Positions 36,159 through 44,164 of a DNA stretch of 51,831 nt are shown one piece after another. Numbering within the stretch: the first letter of the stretch is position 1; each line of letters starts with the position of its first letter. The position numbers and the translations under genes were made by a program. Location of the stretch: contig CADCUE010000031.1 of NCBI GenBank assembly GCA_902805805.1, forward strand, positions 1 to 51,831, written 5' to 3'. The notes beneath the pieces were generated by a model. It saw only the letters and a program-made list of their open reading frames with translations, did no database searches and was not told where the DNA came from. This DNA is from an uncultured Frankineae bacterium (lineage in GTDB: Bacteria; Actinomycetota; Actinomycetes; Mycobacteriales; SCTD01).

Positions 36159-37643
36159 GATCAGGCCGGCGACGATCTGCGCGGACAGGGTCACCAGCGG
36201 CAGCCCGCCGCCCGGGTGGGACGAGCCGCCGACGAGGAACAGCCCGGGAACGGGGGAGCGGTTCGCCGGGCGCAGGAAGGCCGCGCTCGCGCCGTTCGAC
36301 GAGGTGCCGTAGATGGCGCCGCCGGCCGCTCCGGTGCGCCGCTCGAGGTCGGCGGGGGTCAGCACCTGCGACCAGCGGACGCGGTCGCGGACCGGCAGCC
36401 CGCGGGCGGCCAGCAGGTCGAGCAGCGTCTCGGCGTACGAGGTGGCCAGACCGGGCGCCGCCCAGTCGACGGCGCCCCGGCCCGGGCCGCCGTCGCGGTG
36501 GCGCGGCGCGTTCACCAGCACGAACCACGCCTCGCAGCCCTCGGGTCGCACGGCGGGGTCGTCCGGGGCGCTGACGTAGAGGGTCGGGTCGGCCACCGGC
36601 CGGGCCGGGTCGCCGAAGACCGCGTCGAACTCCGCGTCGTAGTCGGCCGGGAACAGCACGTTGTGGTGGGCGAGGCCGGGAGTGCGGCCCTCGACGGCGA
36701 GCAGCAGCACGAACCCCGACAGCGACGGCGTGGCCCGGGCCAGCCGGCGGGCGGCGGCGGGCGCGTCGACGAGCGAGCCGTAGACGGTCGCCGCGTCGGT
36801 GTTGGCGACGACGACGTCCGCGACCAGGTGCTCGCCGTCCGCGAGCCGCACCCCCGAGGCGCGACCGGAGGTCGTCTCGATGCGGGTGACCCGGGCGCCG
36901 TGCCGCAGGACGGCGCCGCGCTCGACGGCCCGGTCGCGCACGGCCAGGCCCAGGCGGTGCAGGCCGCCGGTGACGTACCAGCCGCCGAAGGCGAGCTCGG
37001 CGTACGGCACGGCGGCCAGCGCGGCCGGGGCCCGGCGCGGGTCGGAGCCGGTGTAGGTGGCGTAGCGGTCCAGGACCATGCGCAGCCGCGGGTCGCGCAG
37101 GTGGCGCCGGCCGAGCGAGCGCAGGGAGCGCCCCGGGGCGATCGCGGCGATGTCGCCGGGGCGCCGCAGGGCGAGCGAGGCGATGGTCGCCGGTCCGTGC
37201 AGGGCCGACTCGAGGAACGGCTCCCGGCTGGCCGCCCACACCCGCTCGGCGCGGGCGGTGAAGGCCCGCCAGTCGTCGCCGTTGCCGGGTCGCAGGGCGT
37301 CCAGGCGCGCGCACAGCTCGTCGTGGTCGCGGGTCGCGTCGAAGCCCGAGCCGTCCGCGAAGCGGTAGCGGGCGATCGGGTCCAGGGGCGTCAGCTCGAG
37401 GCCCTCCGGCCAGCCGCCGGTGTCGGCGAACAGGTCGCGGAACACCTGCGGCAGGGTGACCAGCGACGGTCCGGTGTCGAAGCGGAAGGCGCCGAGGCCC
37501 GGCACGTCGGCGGTGACGAGCCCGAGCTTGCCGCCGACGTCCTCGCCGGCCTCGCAGACCGTCACGGCGTGGCCCTGCGCGGCGAGCCGCGCCGCTGCGG
37601 CGAGCCCGCCGACGCCTGCCCCGATCACGACGACCCGGCTCAT
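36147..37643 (-). CDS. CrtI-family carotenoid oxidoreductase (CrtD-like), last gene of the operon
   Basis: FAD-dependent amine-oxidase/phytoene-dehydrogenase fold of 498 residues. N-terminal RVVVIGAGVGGLAAAARLAA, then EDVGGKLG, FDTGPSLVTLPQVF, YATYTGSDPRRAPAALAAV and the C-terminal FLVGGSSHPGGGLPLVTLSA. It resembles 1-hydroxy-carotenoid 3,4-desaturases (CrtD) and related oxidases more than phytoene desaturase, and its partners (hydratase and glycosyltransferase) fit an end-group desaturase. ATG 37643 has AGGAG 5 nt upstream and lies 22 bp after the glycosyltransferase gene. Distinguishing CrtD from an oxidase or a ketolase needs phylogeny or assay. Confidence 0.85.
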   Translation of the reverse strand: MSRVVVIGAGVGGLAAAARLAAQGHAVTVCEAGEDVGGKLGLVTADVPGLGAFRFDTGPSLVTLPQVFRDLFADTGGWPEGLELTPLDPIARYRFADGSGFDATRDHDELCARLDALRPGNGDDWRAFTARAERVWAASREPFLESALHGPATIASLALRRPGDIAAIAPGRSLRSLGRRHLRDPRLRMVLDRYATYTGSDPRRAPAALAAVPYAELAFGGWYVTGGLHRLGLAVRDRAVERGAVLRHGARVTRIETTSGRASGVRLADGEHLVADVVVANTDAATVYGSLVDAPAAARRLARATPSLSGFVLLLAVEGRTPGLAHHNVLFPADYDAEFDAVFGDPARPVADPTLYVSAPDDPAVRPEGCEAWFVLVNAPRHRDGGPGRGAVDWAAPGLATSYAETLLDLLAARGLPVRDRVRWSQVLTPADLERRTGAAGGAIYGTSSNGASAAFLRPANRSPVPGLFLVGGSSHPGGGLPLVTLSAQIVAGLIGPA

Positions 37644-37665
37644 GCCGCTCCTGCGCTCTGGCGGA

Positions 37666-38733
37666 TCACAGCGCCCGGCCCTTCCACGTGAGCCGGCCGT
37701 GGCGACGGGCCCACCGCGACCGACCGGTCAGCGCGGCGAGCAGGACCACCGAGACGGGGTGGGCCAGCGCGTCCGGAAGGGCGCGGGAGCCGGTGCTCCG
37801 CGCGGCGACGACGCGGCCGGCCACCCCGGCGGCGTAGCCGAGCAGGCCGGCGCGCGACCCGCGCAGGGCAGCGACCGGCGGCGCGACGTACACCGCCAGC
37901 AGCAGCGCGACGGTGGGCAGCGGCAGGGTCCACAGCGACTTGCCGTAGCCGTCGACGAGCGCGGCCCAGGAGTCGTACATGCGCGTCGTGGCCAGCGCGG
38001 TCCCGTCGCAGACCCCGCCGGTGCCGCCGCTGCGCTTGAGCGCGCGCAGCAGCGCGACGTCCTCCACGACCTCGTCGTGCACGGCGGCGTGCCCGCCGAC
38101 GCGGTCGTACGCCGAGCGCCGGACCGCGAGCAGCTGGCCGTTGGCCGCCGACAGCGACGGCCGGGGCGAGCGCTCGGCGAGCCGCAGCGGCAGGAAGGTC
38201 AGCCAGGACCACTGCAGCAGCGGCTGCACCAGGCGGGTGGCGCCGGGCGCCTCCTGGCGGGGGTACGGGCTGAGCAGGTCCAGGCCGGTCTCCTCGAGCA
38301 GCGCGACGGTCGCGGCGACGGCGTGCGGGGCCAGCACCACGTCGGCGTCGACGAAGACCAGCACGTCGCTGGTGGGCGCCGCGGCCTCGGCGAGCTGCAG
38401 GCAGGCGTGCGGCTTGCCCAGCCACCCGGGCGGCAGGGGCCGGCCGACCAGCAGGCGCAGGCGGGGGTCGCCCTGCGCCACGTCGCGCACGGCGTCGGCG
38501 GTCCCGTCGGAGGACCCGTCGTCGAGCACGACCACCTCGAGGTCGACGCCCGACTGCCCGAGCAGCGCGCGCACGCACGGCCCGACCCGGGCCCGCTCGT
38601 CGCGCACCGGCAGCAGCACCGACACCCGGGCCGAGGTGCGCGTCGCGGTCGGCACCCGCAGCAGCCGGGCGTTGACGGCGGTGTGCACGCTGAGGGCCGC
38701 GGCGAGGCCGGACAGCAGCCGGACGACCGTCAT
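37666..38733 (-). CDS. Family 2 glycosyltransferase of carotenoid operon (CruG/CrtQ-like)
   Basis: Membrane-anchored GT2 enzyme of 355 residues. An N-terminal hydrophobic helix (5-22) is followed by the nucleotide-sugar fold: VSVLLPVRDE (37-46), DDGSSDGT (71-78), the metal-binding VDAD (128-131), and an acceptor region with HDEVVEDVALL. Two or more C-terminal membrane helices (about 270-320) anchor it. Beside a CruF-like hydratase this matches the cyanobacterial CruF/CruG pair, in which the transferase glycosylates the hydroxyl made by the hydratase. ATG 38733 overlaps the cruF stop by 4 bp. The sugar is unknown. Confidence 0.85.
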   Translation of the reverse strand: MTVVRLLSGLAAALSVHTAVNARLLRVPTATRTSARVSVLLPVRDERARVGPCVRALLGQSGVDLEVVVLDDGSSDGTADAVRDVAQGDPRLRLLVGRPLPPGWLGKPHACLQLAEAAAPTSDVLVFVDADVVLAPHAVAATVALLEETGLDLLSPYPRQEAPGATRLVQPLLQWSWLTFLPLRLAERSPRPSLSAANGQLLAVRRSAYDRVGGHAAVHDEVVEDVALLRALKRSGGTGGVCDGTALATTRMYDSWAALVDGYGKSLWTLPLPTVALLLAVYVAPPVAALRGSRAGLLGYAAGVAGRVVAARSTGSRALPDALAHPVSVVLLAALTGRSRWARRHGRLTWKGRAL

Positions 38734-39500
38734 GGGCGGCGCAGCGACAGGGCGTACGGCACCGCGACCAGGCCCATCACCACGCCACCGGTGAGGGCGA
38801 CCAGCGGCCGGCCGAAGAAGGCGGCGTTCGCGAGGACCGACGAGACCCAGGTCCACAGGAACAGCGCGGCGGGCACCCGGTCGTCCACCTGCCCGTCGCG
38901 TCGCCGGCCGAGCGTCTGGAGCAGCCCGAGCATCAGCACGGCGACGAGCAGCCAGCCGAGGTAGTTCGACAGCGGGATGCCCGGCGCGCCCGGCAGCGAG
39001 GTGGTGACGTCGGAGAAGCGCCAGTGGCCGGCCGCCACCATCTGGGGGTCGAGGAACAGGTCCCACGACGCCAGCGCCAGACCGCCGAGGGCCGCGGCGC
39101 CCAGCGCCGTGCGGGCCAGCCGCTGGCCGACGAGCAGGCACGGGTAGGCGAACATCGCCCAGGCCAGCGGGATGACGACCGGCACGCCGAGCAGCTGCGG
39201 CCCGAGGGAGTCGGCGTACTCGTAGGCGCCGAACGGCACGCCCGTGGCCGTGCCGACGGCCTCGGCGAGCAGCCCGAGCCCGGCGGTGATCAGGACGTAC
39301 CGGCCGGTCCACCGTGCGCCGCGGTGCACGAGCGCGTGCGAGACCGAGGTGAGGAAGAAGACGACGACGGTGACGACGGTCAGCAGGTCCCGGGCGTCGC
39401 CGCGGACCAGCGGGTAGCAGATCTGCAGCAGGACCGTCGCGGCGGCCAGGGCGGGGCTCGGGTCGCGGACGCGGCGCAGGACGGCGCGGGCGGGGCTCAC
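38730..39500 (-). CDS. cruF: CruF-like carotenoid hydratase (DUF422)
   Basis: Polytopic membrane protein of 256 residues with about seven helices, in the carotenoid biosynthesis DUF422 family that includes CruF, the 1',2'-hydratase adding water to a psi end group. Family-like stretches are GVPFGAYEYADSLGPQLLGV, VVIPLAWAMFAYPCLLVGQR, ASWDLFLDPQMVAAGHWRF and IPLSNYLGWLLVA with conserved Glu, Asp and Trp residues. GTG 39500 lies 10 bp after the unknown 149-aa gene; the stop overlaps the glycosyltransferase start. A hydratase of this type acts on acyclic ends, fitting the lack of a cyclase. Confidence 0.88.
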   Translation of the reverse strand: MSPARAVLRRVRDPSPALAAATVLLQICYPLVRGDARDLLTVVTVVVFFLTSVSHALVHRGARWTGRYVLITAGLGLLAEAVGTATGVPFGAYEYADSLGPQLLGVPVVIPLAWAMFAYPCLLVGQRLARTALGAAALGGLALASWDLFLDPQMVAAGHWRFSDVTTSLPGAPGIPLSNYLGWLLVAVLMLGLLQTLGRRRDGQVDDRVPAALFLWTWVSSVLANAAFFGRPLVALTGGVVMGLVAVPYALSLRRP

Positions 39501-39510
39501 GGCGGTGCGC

Positions 39511-39960
39511 CTACGACGGCGGGTGCAGCACGCCCCGCAGGCGCGAGACCGCGTCGGCGAGGGCCCTGCGCGCGGCCGGCCCGTGCGTGGCGAACCAGTC
39601 CGGCGTCTCCTCGACGAGGTCGTCGTAGGCCTCGCCGATGACCTCGCCGGACAGCGGCCGTCCGGCCACGGGGTCGTCGTGCAGCAGGTGCCACAGCTCG
39701 GACACCTCCGCGGTCGGCGGCAGCGGGCTGCCCTGCGACAGCCAGCCGCCCAGGTCGAGGTCGATCTCGTCGGGCAGGTCGTCGAGCAGCGGCAGGCCGT
39801 GCTCCTGGGCGTGGTGCTCGAGCCCGGCCCGGCTGGCGAACAGCGGCACGCGGCCCCGGTCGCGCAGCAGGACGTCGGTCTCGCTCTCGTCGTCGACCAC
39901 GAAGCCGGCGTGCCAGCGGCGGCCGCGGTCGACGAGCAGCACCTCGTACAGGTCAGCCAC
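39511..39960 (-). CDS. Uncharacterised acidic protein in the carotenoid operon
   Basis: I do not recognise this 149-residue protein. It is soluble, acidic and without membrane helices, signal peptide or cysteines. The first 35 residues look like a small beta sheet (LYEVLLVDRGRRWHAGFVVD, then DVLLRDRGRVPLF), followed by helical and acidic segments (LDDLPDEIDLDLGGWL; LWHLLHDDP; IGEAYDDLVEETPDWF). GTG 39960 overlaps the preceding oxidoreductase by 8 bp and the cruF gene follows after 10 bp, so it is embedded between two carotenoid enzymes and translated with them. A chaperone, regulator or assembly factor is possible but nothing in the sequence says which. Confidence 0.75.
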   Translation of the reverse strand: MADLYEVLLVDRGRRWHAGFVVDDESETDVLLRDRGRVPLFASRAGLEHHAQEHGLPLLDDLPDEIDLDLGGWLSQGSPLPPTAEVSELWHLLHDDPVAGRPLSGEVIGEAYDDLVEETPDWFATHGPAARRALADAVSRLRGVLHPPS

Positions 39961-41542
39961 GGCGCACCTTCTTCGAGATCGACCCGAGCCGCGCGAGCGG
40001 CGAGGGCGAGCGGTCGGACAGGACGGCGCGTGCTGCGGAGCGGCCGCTGGCCCCGAACACCCCGCCGCCCGGATGGGTGGACGCGCCGCACAGGTAGAGC
40101 CCGTCGACCCCCGGCAGGCGGTAGCCGGCGAGCTCGGGCATGGGCCGCCACATGAACATCTGGTCGAAGGCCATCTCGACGTGCATCACCTGGCCGTTGC
40201 GCAGCCCGAGCTCGCGCTCGAGGTCGAGCGGCGTCTGCACGTGCATGTGCTCGACGGTGCCGGCGAAGCCCGGGGCGGCCCGGTCCACCGCCTCGACCAG
40301 CTTGGTCCCCTCGCGCTCGCGGATGTCGTCCCAGCGCTCGCCGTTGGACAGGGCGTACGGGTGCCACTGGCCCCAGACGGTGACGTTGTGCTTGCCGGCC
40401 GGCGCGATCGTGTCGTCGAAGGCGCTGAACGTCATCGCCAGCGCCGCCGGCTCGGTGGGGGGGAGTCCAGCGCTGTACTCGCCGTGCGCCCGGCGCAGGG
40501 CCTGACGTGACGGGGCGAGCAGCTGCATCGACCGGTGGGTCTCGTCGGTGCCCGCGGCGTACGTCGGCAGCGCGCGGGTGCCCAGCCGCACGACCATGCC
40601 GATGCCGTTGCCGGTGCGCACGCTGCGGGCGGCCCGGTCGGCGAGGTCGCCCGGCGCCGAGTCCCCGAGCAGGTCGACGGTGGTGAGGACGTGGCAGCCC
40701 GCCACGACCAGGGGGGCGGCCAGGTGCTCGCCCGAGTCGGTGAGCACGCCCGTGGTCCGGCCGCCGCTCGTGGTGATCCGCGCGGCGCCGTCGCCCAGGC
40801 GCACGCGTCCGCCGTACGACTCCAGCCGGCGCTGCAGGGCCTCCGAGAGCATGCCGCTGCCGCCCTTGGGATGACCCGGCGGCTTGAGGTGCATGACGGT
40901 GTTCCAGCCGACCAGGTCGGCGGTCGCGACCTCGTGCGTGGGCGGCCCGGACTGCGCACCCATCCAGGCCAGCGCGGTCTTGAGCCGCTCGTCGTCGAAG
41001 TGCTCGTCGAGCAGGCTGTCGGCCGTCGTGAGGAACTGCCGGGACAGCTCGAGGCCGTCCAGGCCGGTGGACCTCCCGACGCCCCACAGGGTGCGGCCGA
41101 GGTGGCTCATGGTCGGCGCGCCCTGGAAGGCCTCGAAGACGCGCAGGTTGCGCGCCGACCAGTCGAGGACGAAGGCGCGGTAGGCGTCGGCGTCACGGCT
41201 GCCGCAGACCTGCTCGATCGACGTGCAGGTGCGGTCGAGGTCGACGAAGAAGTGGATCCCCTCGGCGCCGAACGGCGCGAAGCCCCACGGGTCGAGGTCC
41301 TGGTACTCCAGGCCCGCGCTCGTGAGGTCGAGGTCCTCCACGATGCCGGTGTGGCGGACCATGATGTGCGCGCTCGAGCCGCGGTCCATGCGGTAGCCGG
41401 GGAAGCGCTCGACGGTGCTGACGGCGCCGCCCACGACGGTGTCGCGCTCGACCACCTCGACGTCCAGACCGGCCCGAGCCAGGTAGCAGGCCGCGACCAG
41501 GCCGTTGTGGCCTGCCCCGACGACGACGGCGCGATCGGTCAC
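39953..41542 (-). CDS. CrtI/PYROXD2-type FAD oxidoreductase in the carotenoid operon
   Basis: FAD-dependent oxidoreductase of 529 residues. N-terminal RAVVVGAGHNGLVAACYLAR (the HNG variant typical of the NAD(P)/FAD 'phytoene dehydrogenase-like' branch), VVGGAVSTVERF, middle ALAWMGAQSGPP, GGSGMLSEALQRRLE, and C-terminal GLYLCGASTHPGGGVFGASG with FAD contacts. It is not a typical CrtI; its long middle domain and HNG motif place it nearer PYROXD2/CrtO-like enzymes, so a ketolase or desaturase role on a carotenoid end is plausible. GTG 41542 overlaps the GNAT stop (GTGA). Third gene of the seven-gene operon. Confidence 0.85.
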   Translation of the reverse strand: MTDRAVVVGAGHNGLVAACYLARAGLDVEVVERDTVVGGAVSTVERFPGYRMDRGSSAHIMVRHTGIVEDLDLTSAGLEYQDLDPWGFAPFGAEGIHFFVDLDRTCTSIEQVCGSRDADAYRAFVLDWSARNLRVFEAFQGAPTMSHLGRTLWGVGRSTGLDGLELSRQFLTTADSLLDEHFDDERLKTALAWMGAQSGPPTHEVATADLVGWNTVMHLKPPGHPKGGSGMLSEALQRRLESYGGRVRLGDGAARITTSGGRTTGVLTDSGEHLAAPLVVAGCHVLTTVDLLGDSAPGDLADRAARSVRTGNGIGMVVRLGTRALPTYAAGTDETHRSMQLLAPSRQALRRAHGEYSAGLPPTEPAALAMTFSAFDDTIAPAGKHNVTVWGQWHPYALSNGERWDDIREREGTKLVEAVDRAAPGFAGTVEHMHVQTPLDLERELGLRNGQVMHVEMAFDQMFMWRPMPELAGYRLPGVDGLYLCGASTHPGGGVFGASGRSAARAVLSDRSPSPLARLGSISKKVRRG

Positions 41543-42123
41543 TGGCTCGACTCTAGGGGCCGGGGACGCCGAGGGCTCGGCGACAGCGGCAGCGCCAGCA
41601 CGGCGAACGCCCTCGGGTCGCCCGGGAAGCGGAGGTCGCGGACGAGGTCGACCCAGCCCGCCGTCCGGTAGAAGCGGCGCGCCCGGGTGTCGGCGTCCGG
41701 CGTGGTCAGGACCGCCGTGCGGGCGTCGGTGAGCGACAGCAGGCGCGACAGCAGGGCGCGCCCGAGCCCGGTGCCCTGCAGCGCCGGGCGCACGTGGAAC
41801 TCGCACACCTCGAAGCTGCCGTCGAACCACGCCTGCGCCGTCGCCTCGTCGAGCGCGGCGCGCACCTGGTCGTGCCACCACTGGCCGGGGGCGCCGCGGT
41901 AGCCGTACGCGATCCCCACCAGCCGGGCCGCGGCGCCCTCGCCGTCGGCGGCCAGCGCGCCGACGGCCAGCAGGCCGGCGCGTCCGAGGTGCGCCTCGAG
42001 GATCGACCGGCGGGAGCGGGCCGTCTCGGCCCGGACCTGCATGGCCTCGGCGTACACGTCGAGGACCTCGTCCTGCCGCCGGGCGAACTCCGCCCGGTCG
42101 AGCTCGACCAGCTCGACGCTCAT
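41539..42123 (-). CDS. GNAT-family N-acetyltransferase
   Basis: Acetyltransferase of 194 residues. The acetyl-CoA loop is in VCEFHVRPALQGTGLGRALLSRLL (about residues 113-136), and the C-terminal FYRTAGWVDLVRD is the usual GNAT end strand. The N-terminal helix has VYAEAMQVRAETARSRRSIL. It is coupled by 4-bp overlaps to the CrtA-like gene before it and the oxidoreductase after it. The substrate is unknown; acyl decoration of a carotenoid glycoside is conceivable but GNAT enzymes usually act on amines, so it may just share the operon. Confidence 0.85.
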   Translation of the reverse strand: MSVELVELDRAEFARRQDEVLDVYAEAMQVRAETARSRRSILEAHLGRAGLLAVGALAADGEGAAARLVGIAYGYRGAPGQWWHDQVRAALDEATAQAWFDGSFEVCEFHVRPALQGTGLGRALLSRLLSLTDARTAVLTTPDADTRARRFYRTAGWVDLVRDLRFPGDPRAFAVLALPLSPSPRRPRPLESSQ

Positions 42124-42824
42124 GCCAGCGGGTCCCGTCCGTCGAGCGTGCCGCGGCTCCCGACGACGTCGAAGCGGGCGAACAGCTCCTCGGCGTACCA
42201 GCGCTCCGGCTCGGTGCGGGCGACGACGGCGGCGTGCGCTGCTCCTCTCGCGAACTCGCGCACCGACGTCCCGGACTCCCAGAGGCTGAACGTCCCCTGC
42301 AGGCCCAGCGGCGCCTCGCCGATCCCGACGGCGGCCCGCAGCCCAGGGCGGTCGCGCAGGTCCGCCGACACGGGCGGGACCGCACGCCAGAACGAGGCGG
42401 CGACGGCGGGGCGCAGCCGGGCACGGGTGAGGGCGGCCACCGGACCGTCGGAGCGCGCGGGGACGGGATCGCCGAACGGCCGCCGCCCGCTCCAGGTGCC
42501 GCGCGAGGCGACCGGCCGCAGGTCGACCCGCCAGGTCTCGACCGCCAGGCGGCGCCACGCCGCAGCGACGGGGGAGCGCTCCTCGAACGCCCGGACCGCC
42601 TCGGCGGACGTCCACGTCGCCAGCAGGCCCCAGCGCAGCGGGTCGGCGTCGCGGACGGTGAACGTGCGGCCGTCGCCGGTGCCCAGCAGCTTGGCGAAGC
42701 GCAGACCCGGGGTCCGCCGCACCCGTGTCCTGTCGCGGCCCATGCGCAGCACCGCCTGCGGCACACCGGACCGCTCGACCCGCCACAGGTGCAGCGTCAC
42801 GAGGGCGGGCACCGGCTCATCCAC
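42120..42824 (-). CDS. crtA: CrtA-like (spheroidene monooxygenase family) protein
   Basis: Protein of 234 residues made of two ferredoxin-like halves, each beginning LRFAKLLGTGDGRTF-like or LRAAVGIGEAPLGLQGTFSL and ending in FxxRSPVAAAWRR or WYAEELFARFDV. This matches my memory of CrtA, the monooxygenase that puts a keto group next to a methoxy or hydroxy end of acyclic carotenoids in purple bacteria. GTG 42824 follows CAGGCT (42837-42832) by 7 nt, so this is probably the leaderless first gene of the seven-gene operon. The overlap with the GNAT gene is 4 bp (ATGA). Confidence 0.82.
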   Translation of the reverse strand: MDEPVPALVTLHLWRVERSGVPQAVLRMGRDRTRVRRTPGLRFAKLLGTGDGRTFTVRDADPLRWGLLATWTSAEAVRAFEERSPVAAAWRRLAVETWRVDLRPVASRGTWSGRRPFGDPVPARSDGPVAALTRARLRPAVAASFWRAVPPVSADLRDRPGLRAAVGIGEAPLGLQGTFSLWESGTSVREFARGAAHAAVVARTEPERWYAEELFARFDVVGSRGTLDGRDPLA

Positions 42825-42859
42825 GTCGACGAGCCTGCCAGGCCCTGGCCGACGAGGGT

Positions 42860-43003
42860 CTAGGACGGCGCCTTGGACTCCTCCGAGCCGGGGACCTCGT
42901 CGGTCTGGTTGTCGGGGTTGCTGTTCCCGCCGGACTGGCTGCCGCAGGCCCCGGTCAGCAGCAGCGACAGTGCCAGCAGGACGGCGGAGACGGAGCGCTT
43001 CAT
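42860..43003 (-). CDS. Small lipoprotein of unknown function
   Basis: A 47-residue protein with a Lys-Arg start, a hydrophobic core (VSAVLLALSLLL) and a lipobox LTGAC; the mature part of about 28 residues is Ser/Asn/Glu-rich (GSQSGGNSNPDNQTDEVPG). It is short even for a lipoprotein, so it may act as a simple surface peptide or be a decayed gene, but the frame is clean. It lies between the carotenoid operon and divergent cysH, about 35 bp upstream of the CrtA-like start. Confidence 0.7.
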   Translation of the reverse strand: MKRSVSAVLLALSLLLTGACGSQSGGNSNPDNQTDEVPGSEESKAPS

Positions 43004-43057
43004 GCGTCGATCGTGCCCCCGGGAAGCCCGACCTGCACCTGCGCGTTCACTGGGTCC

Positions 43058-43759
43058 GTGGACGTGGTGACGAGTGACCGGGACCTGCAGCAGCTCGCCG
43101 AGCAGGCGGGGCGCGACCTCGAGGGCGCGCCGGCGCAGGACGTCCTGCGCTGGGCCGTCGACACCTTCGGGGACCGCTTCGTCATCGCCTCGTCGATGGG
43201 CGACGGCCTGCTGGCGCACCTGGTGTCGTCGGTCGCGTCCGGCGTCGACGTGCTGTTCCTCGACACCGGCTACCACTTCGCCGAGACCATCGGCACGCGC
43301 GACGCGGTGGCGCAGGTCTACGACGTCAACGTCCGGACCATGCTCCCGCTGCTGTCGGTCGCCCAGCAGGACGAGCAGCACGGCACCCGGCTGCACGACC
43401 GCGACCCGAACGCCTGCTGCGCGCTGCGCAAGGTCGAGCCCCTCGCACGGGGCCTCGAGCCGTACACCGCCTGGGCCTCCGGCATCCGCCGTGACGAGGC
43501 GTCCACCCGGCGCGACATCCGGGTCGTCGAGTGGGACGCCAAGCGGTCCATGGTGAAGGTGAACCCGATCGCGGCGTGGACCTCGGCGGACGTCGACGCC
43601 TACGTCGCCGAGCACGGCGTGCTGGTCAACCCGCTGGCGTACGACGGCTACCCGTCCATCGGCTGCGCCCCGTGCACACGCCGCGTCGCTCCGGGCGAGG
43701 ACCCGCGCTCCGGCCGCTGGGCCGGCTCGACGAAGACCGAGTGCGGCCTGCACGTATGA
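43058..43759 (+). CDS. cysH: Adenylylsulfate (APS) reductase
   Basis: Reduces activated sulfate to sulfite with thioredoxin; 233 residues. The PP-loop core has ASSMGDGLLAHL in place of the usual serine loop, GVDVLFLDTGYHF, and the C-terminal Cys229 in ECGLHV is the catalytic nucleophile. Cys120-Cys121 and Cys203-x2-Cys206 form the CC...CxxC set that binds a [4Fe-4S] cluster, the mark of APS (not PAPS) reductases. GTG 43058 is the best start; ATG codons are absent upstream. It is convergent with the zinc-ribbon gene across the tandem palindromes. Confidence 0.93.
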   Translation: MDVVTSDRDLQQLAEQAGRDLEGAPAQDVLRWAVDTFGDRFVIASSMGDGLLAHLVSSVASGVDVLFLDTGYHFAETIGTRDAVAQVYDVNVRTMLPLLSVAQQDEQHGTRLHDRDPNACCALRKVEPLARGLEPYTAWASGIRRDEASTRRDIRVVEWDAKRSMVKVNPIAAWTSADVDAYVAEHGVLVNPLAYDGYPSIGCAPCTRRVAPGEDPRSGRWAGSTKTECGLHV

Positions 43760-43794
43760 CGCGCTGGTGTCAGCCGGCTCGCCCTCAGAGCCCC

Positions 43795-43945
43795 AGCTGC
43801 GCATCCCCTGCGTTGCGGTACGCCACAGCCGCTGCAGCGTGCGCGAACGCAGGGGAAGTCGAGCAGGCGCCGCGGCTGAGCTGCGCTTCCCCCGCGCAGC
43901 GGTACGCCGACACTGCTGCGGCGTACGCCAGCGCAGGGGAAGCGG
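43795..43945. repeat. Tandem pair of palindromic repeats after cysH
   Basis: Two 67-bp units (43795-43861 and 43879-43945, period 84 bp) align without gaps at about 78% identity. Each folds as a stem: TCCCCTGCGTT (43804-43814) with AACGCAGGGGA (43846-43856) in the first; GCTTCCCC / GGGGAAGC (43885-43892 / 43936-43943) and GTACGCCG / CGGCGTAC (43902-43909 / 43919-43926) in the second. Several differences are compensatory. It sits between convergent genes. Confidence 0.8.
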
Positions 43946-43963
43946 GACTGTTCGCGGTGGCGC

Positions 43964-44122
43964 TCAGCCGGGGCCGGTCAGGCCCTTGTAGCGCACGCTG
44001 AACACGCGCAGGCAGGACTCGCAGCGCCAGTCGGCGTGGCCCTTGTCGGGGTCGTCTCCCCAGGGCCGGATCGTGTCCTCGCCGCAGTACGGGCAGTACA
44101 TGGGGGCAGCGCGCTCGGTCAC
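43964..44122 (-). CDS. Small double-CxxC zinc-ribbon protein
   Basis: A 52-residue protein between cysH and sulfite reductase. Two CxxC pairs, MYCPYCGEDTI and RCESCLRVFS, form a zinc ribbon. Similar tiny Cys-rich proteins lie between sulfite reductase and cysH in Streptomyces as I recall, so the position is conserved, but the role is unknown; metal or cluster handling, or interaction with the reductase, are possible. I chose GTG 44122; ATG 44101 would still keep both pairs. The gap to the upstream reductase stop is about 42 bp, so it is probably in the same mRNA. Confidence 0.75.
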   Translation of the reverse strand: MTERAAPMYCPYCGEDTIRPWGDDPDKGHADWRCESCLRVFSVRYKGLTGPG

Positions 44123-44164
44123 GCCCGGCCCGTCACGGGAGCAGGGCCCTCGCTCGAGCAGCTC

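Noticed and set aside
37666..39312. 548-codon frame as one large glycosyltransferase
   Set aside because: The upstream 193 codons are a shadow of the cruF gene; the real start is ATG 38733 overlapping the cruF stop.
43795..43945. Two repeats as a minimal CRISPR array
   Set aside because: Repeats are imperfect, 67 bp long, only two, and there are no cas genes.
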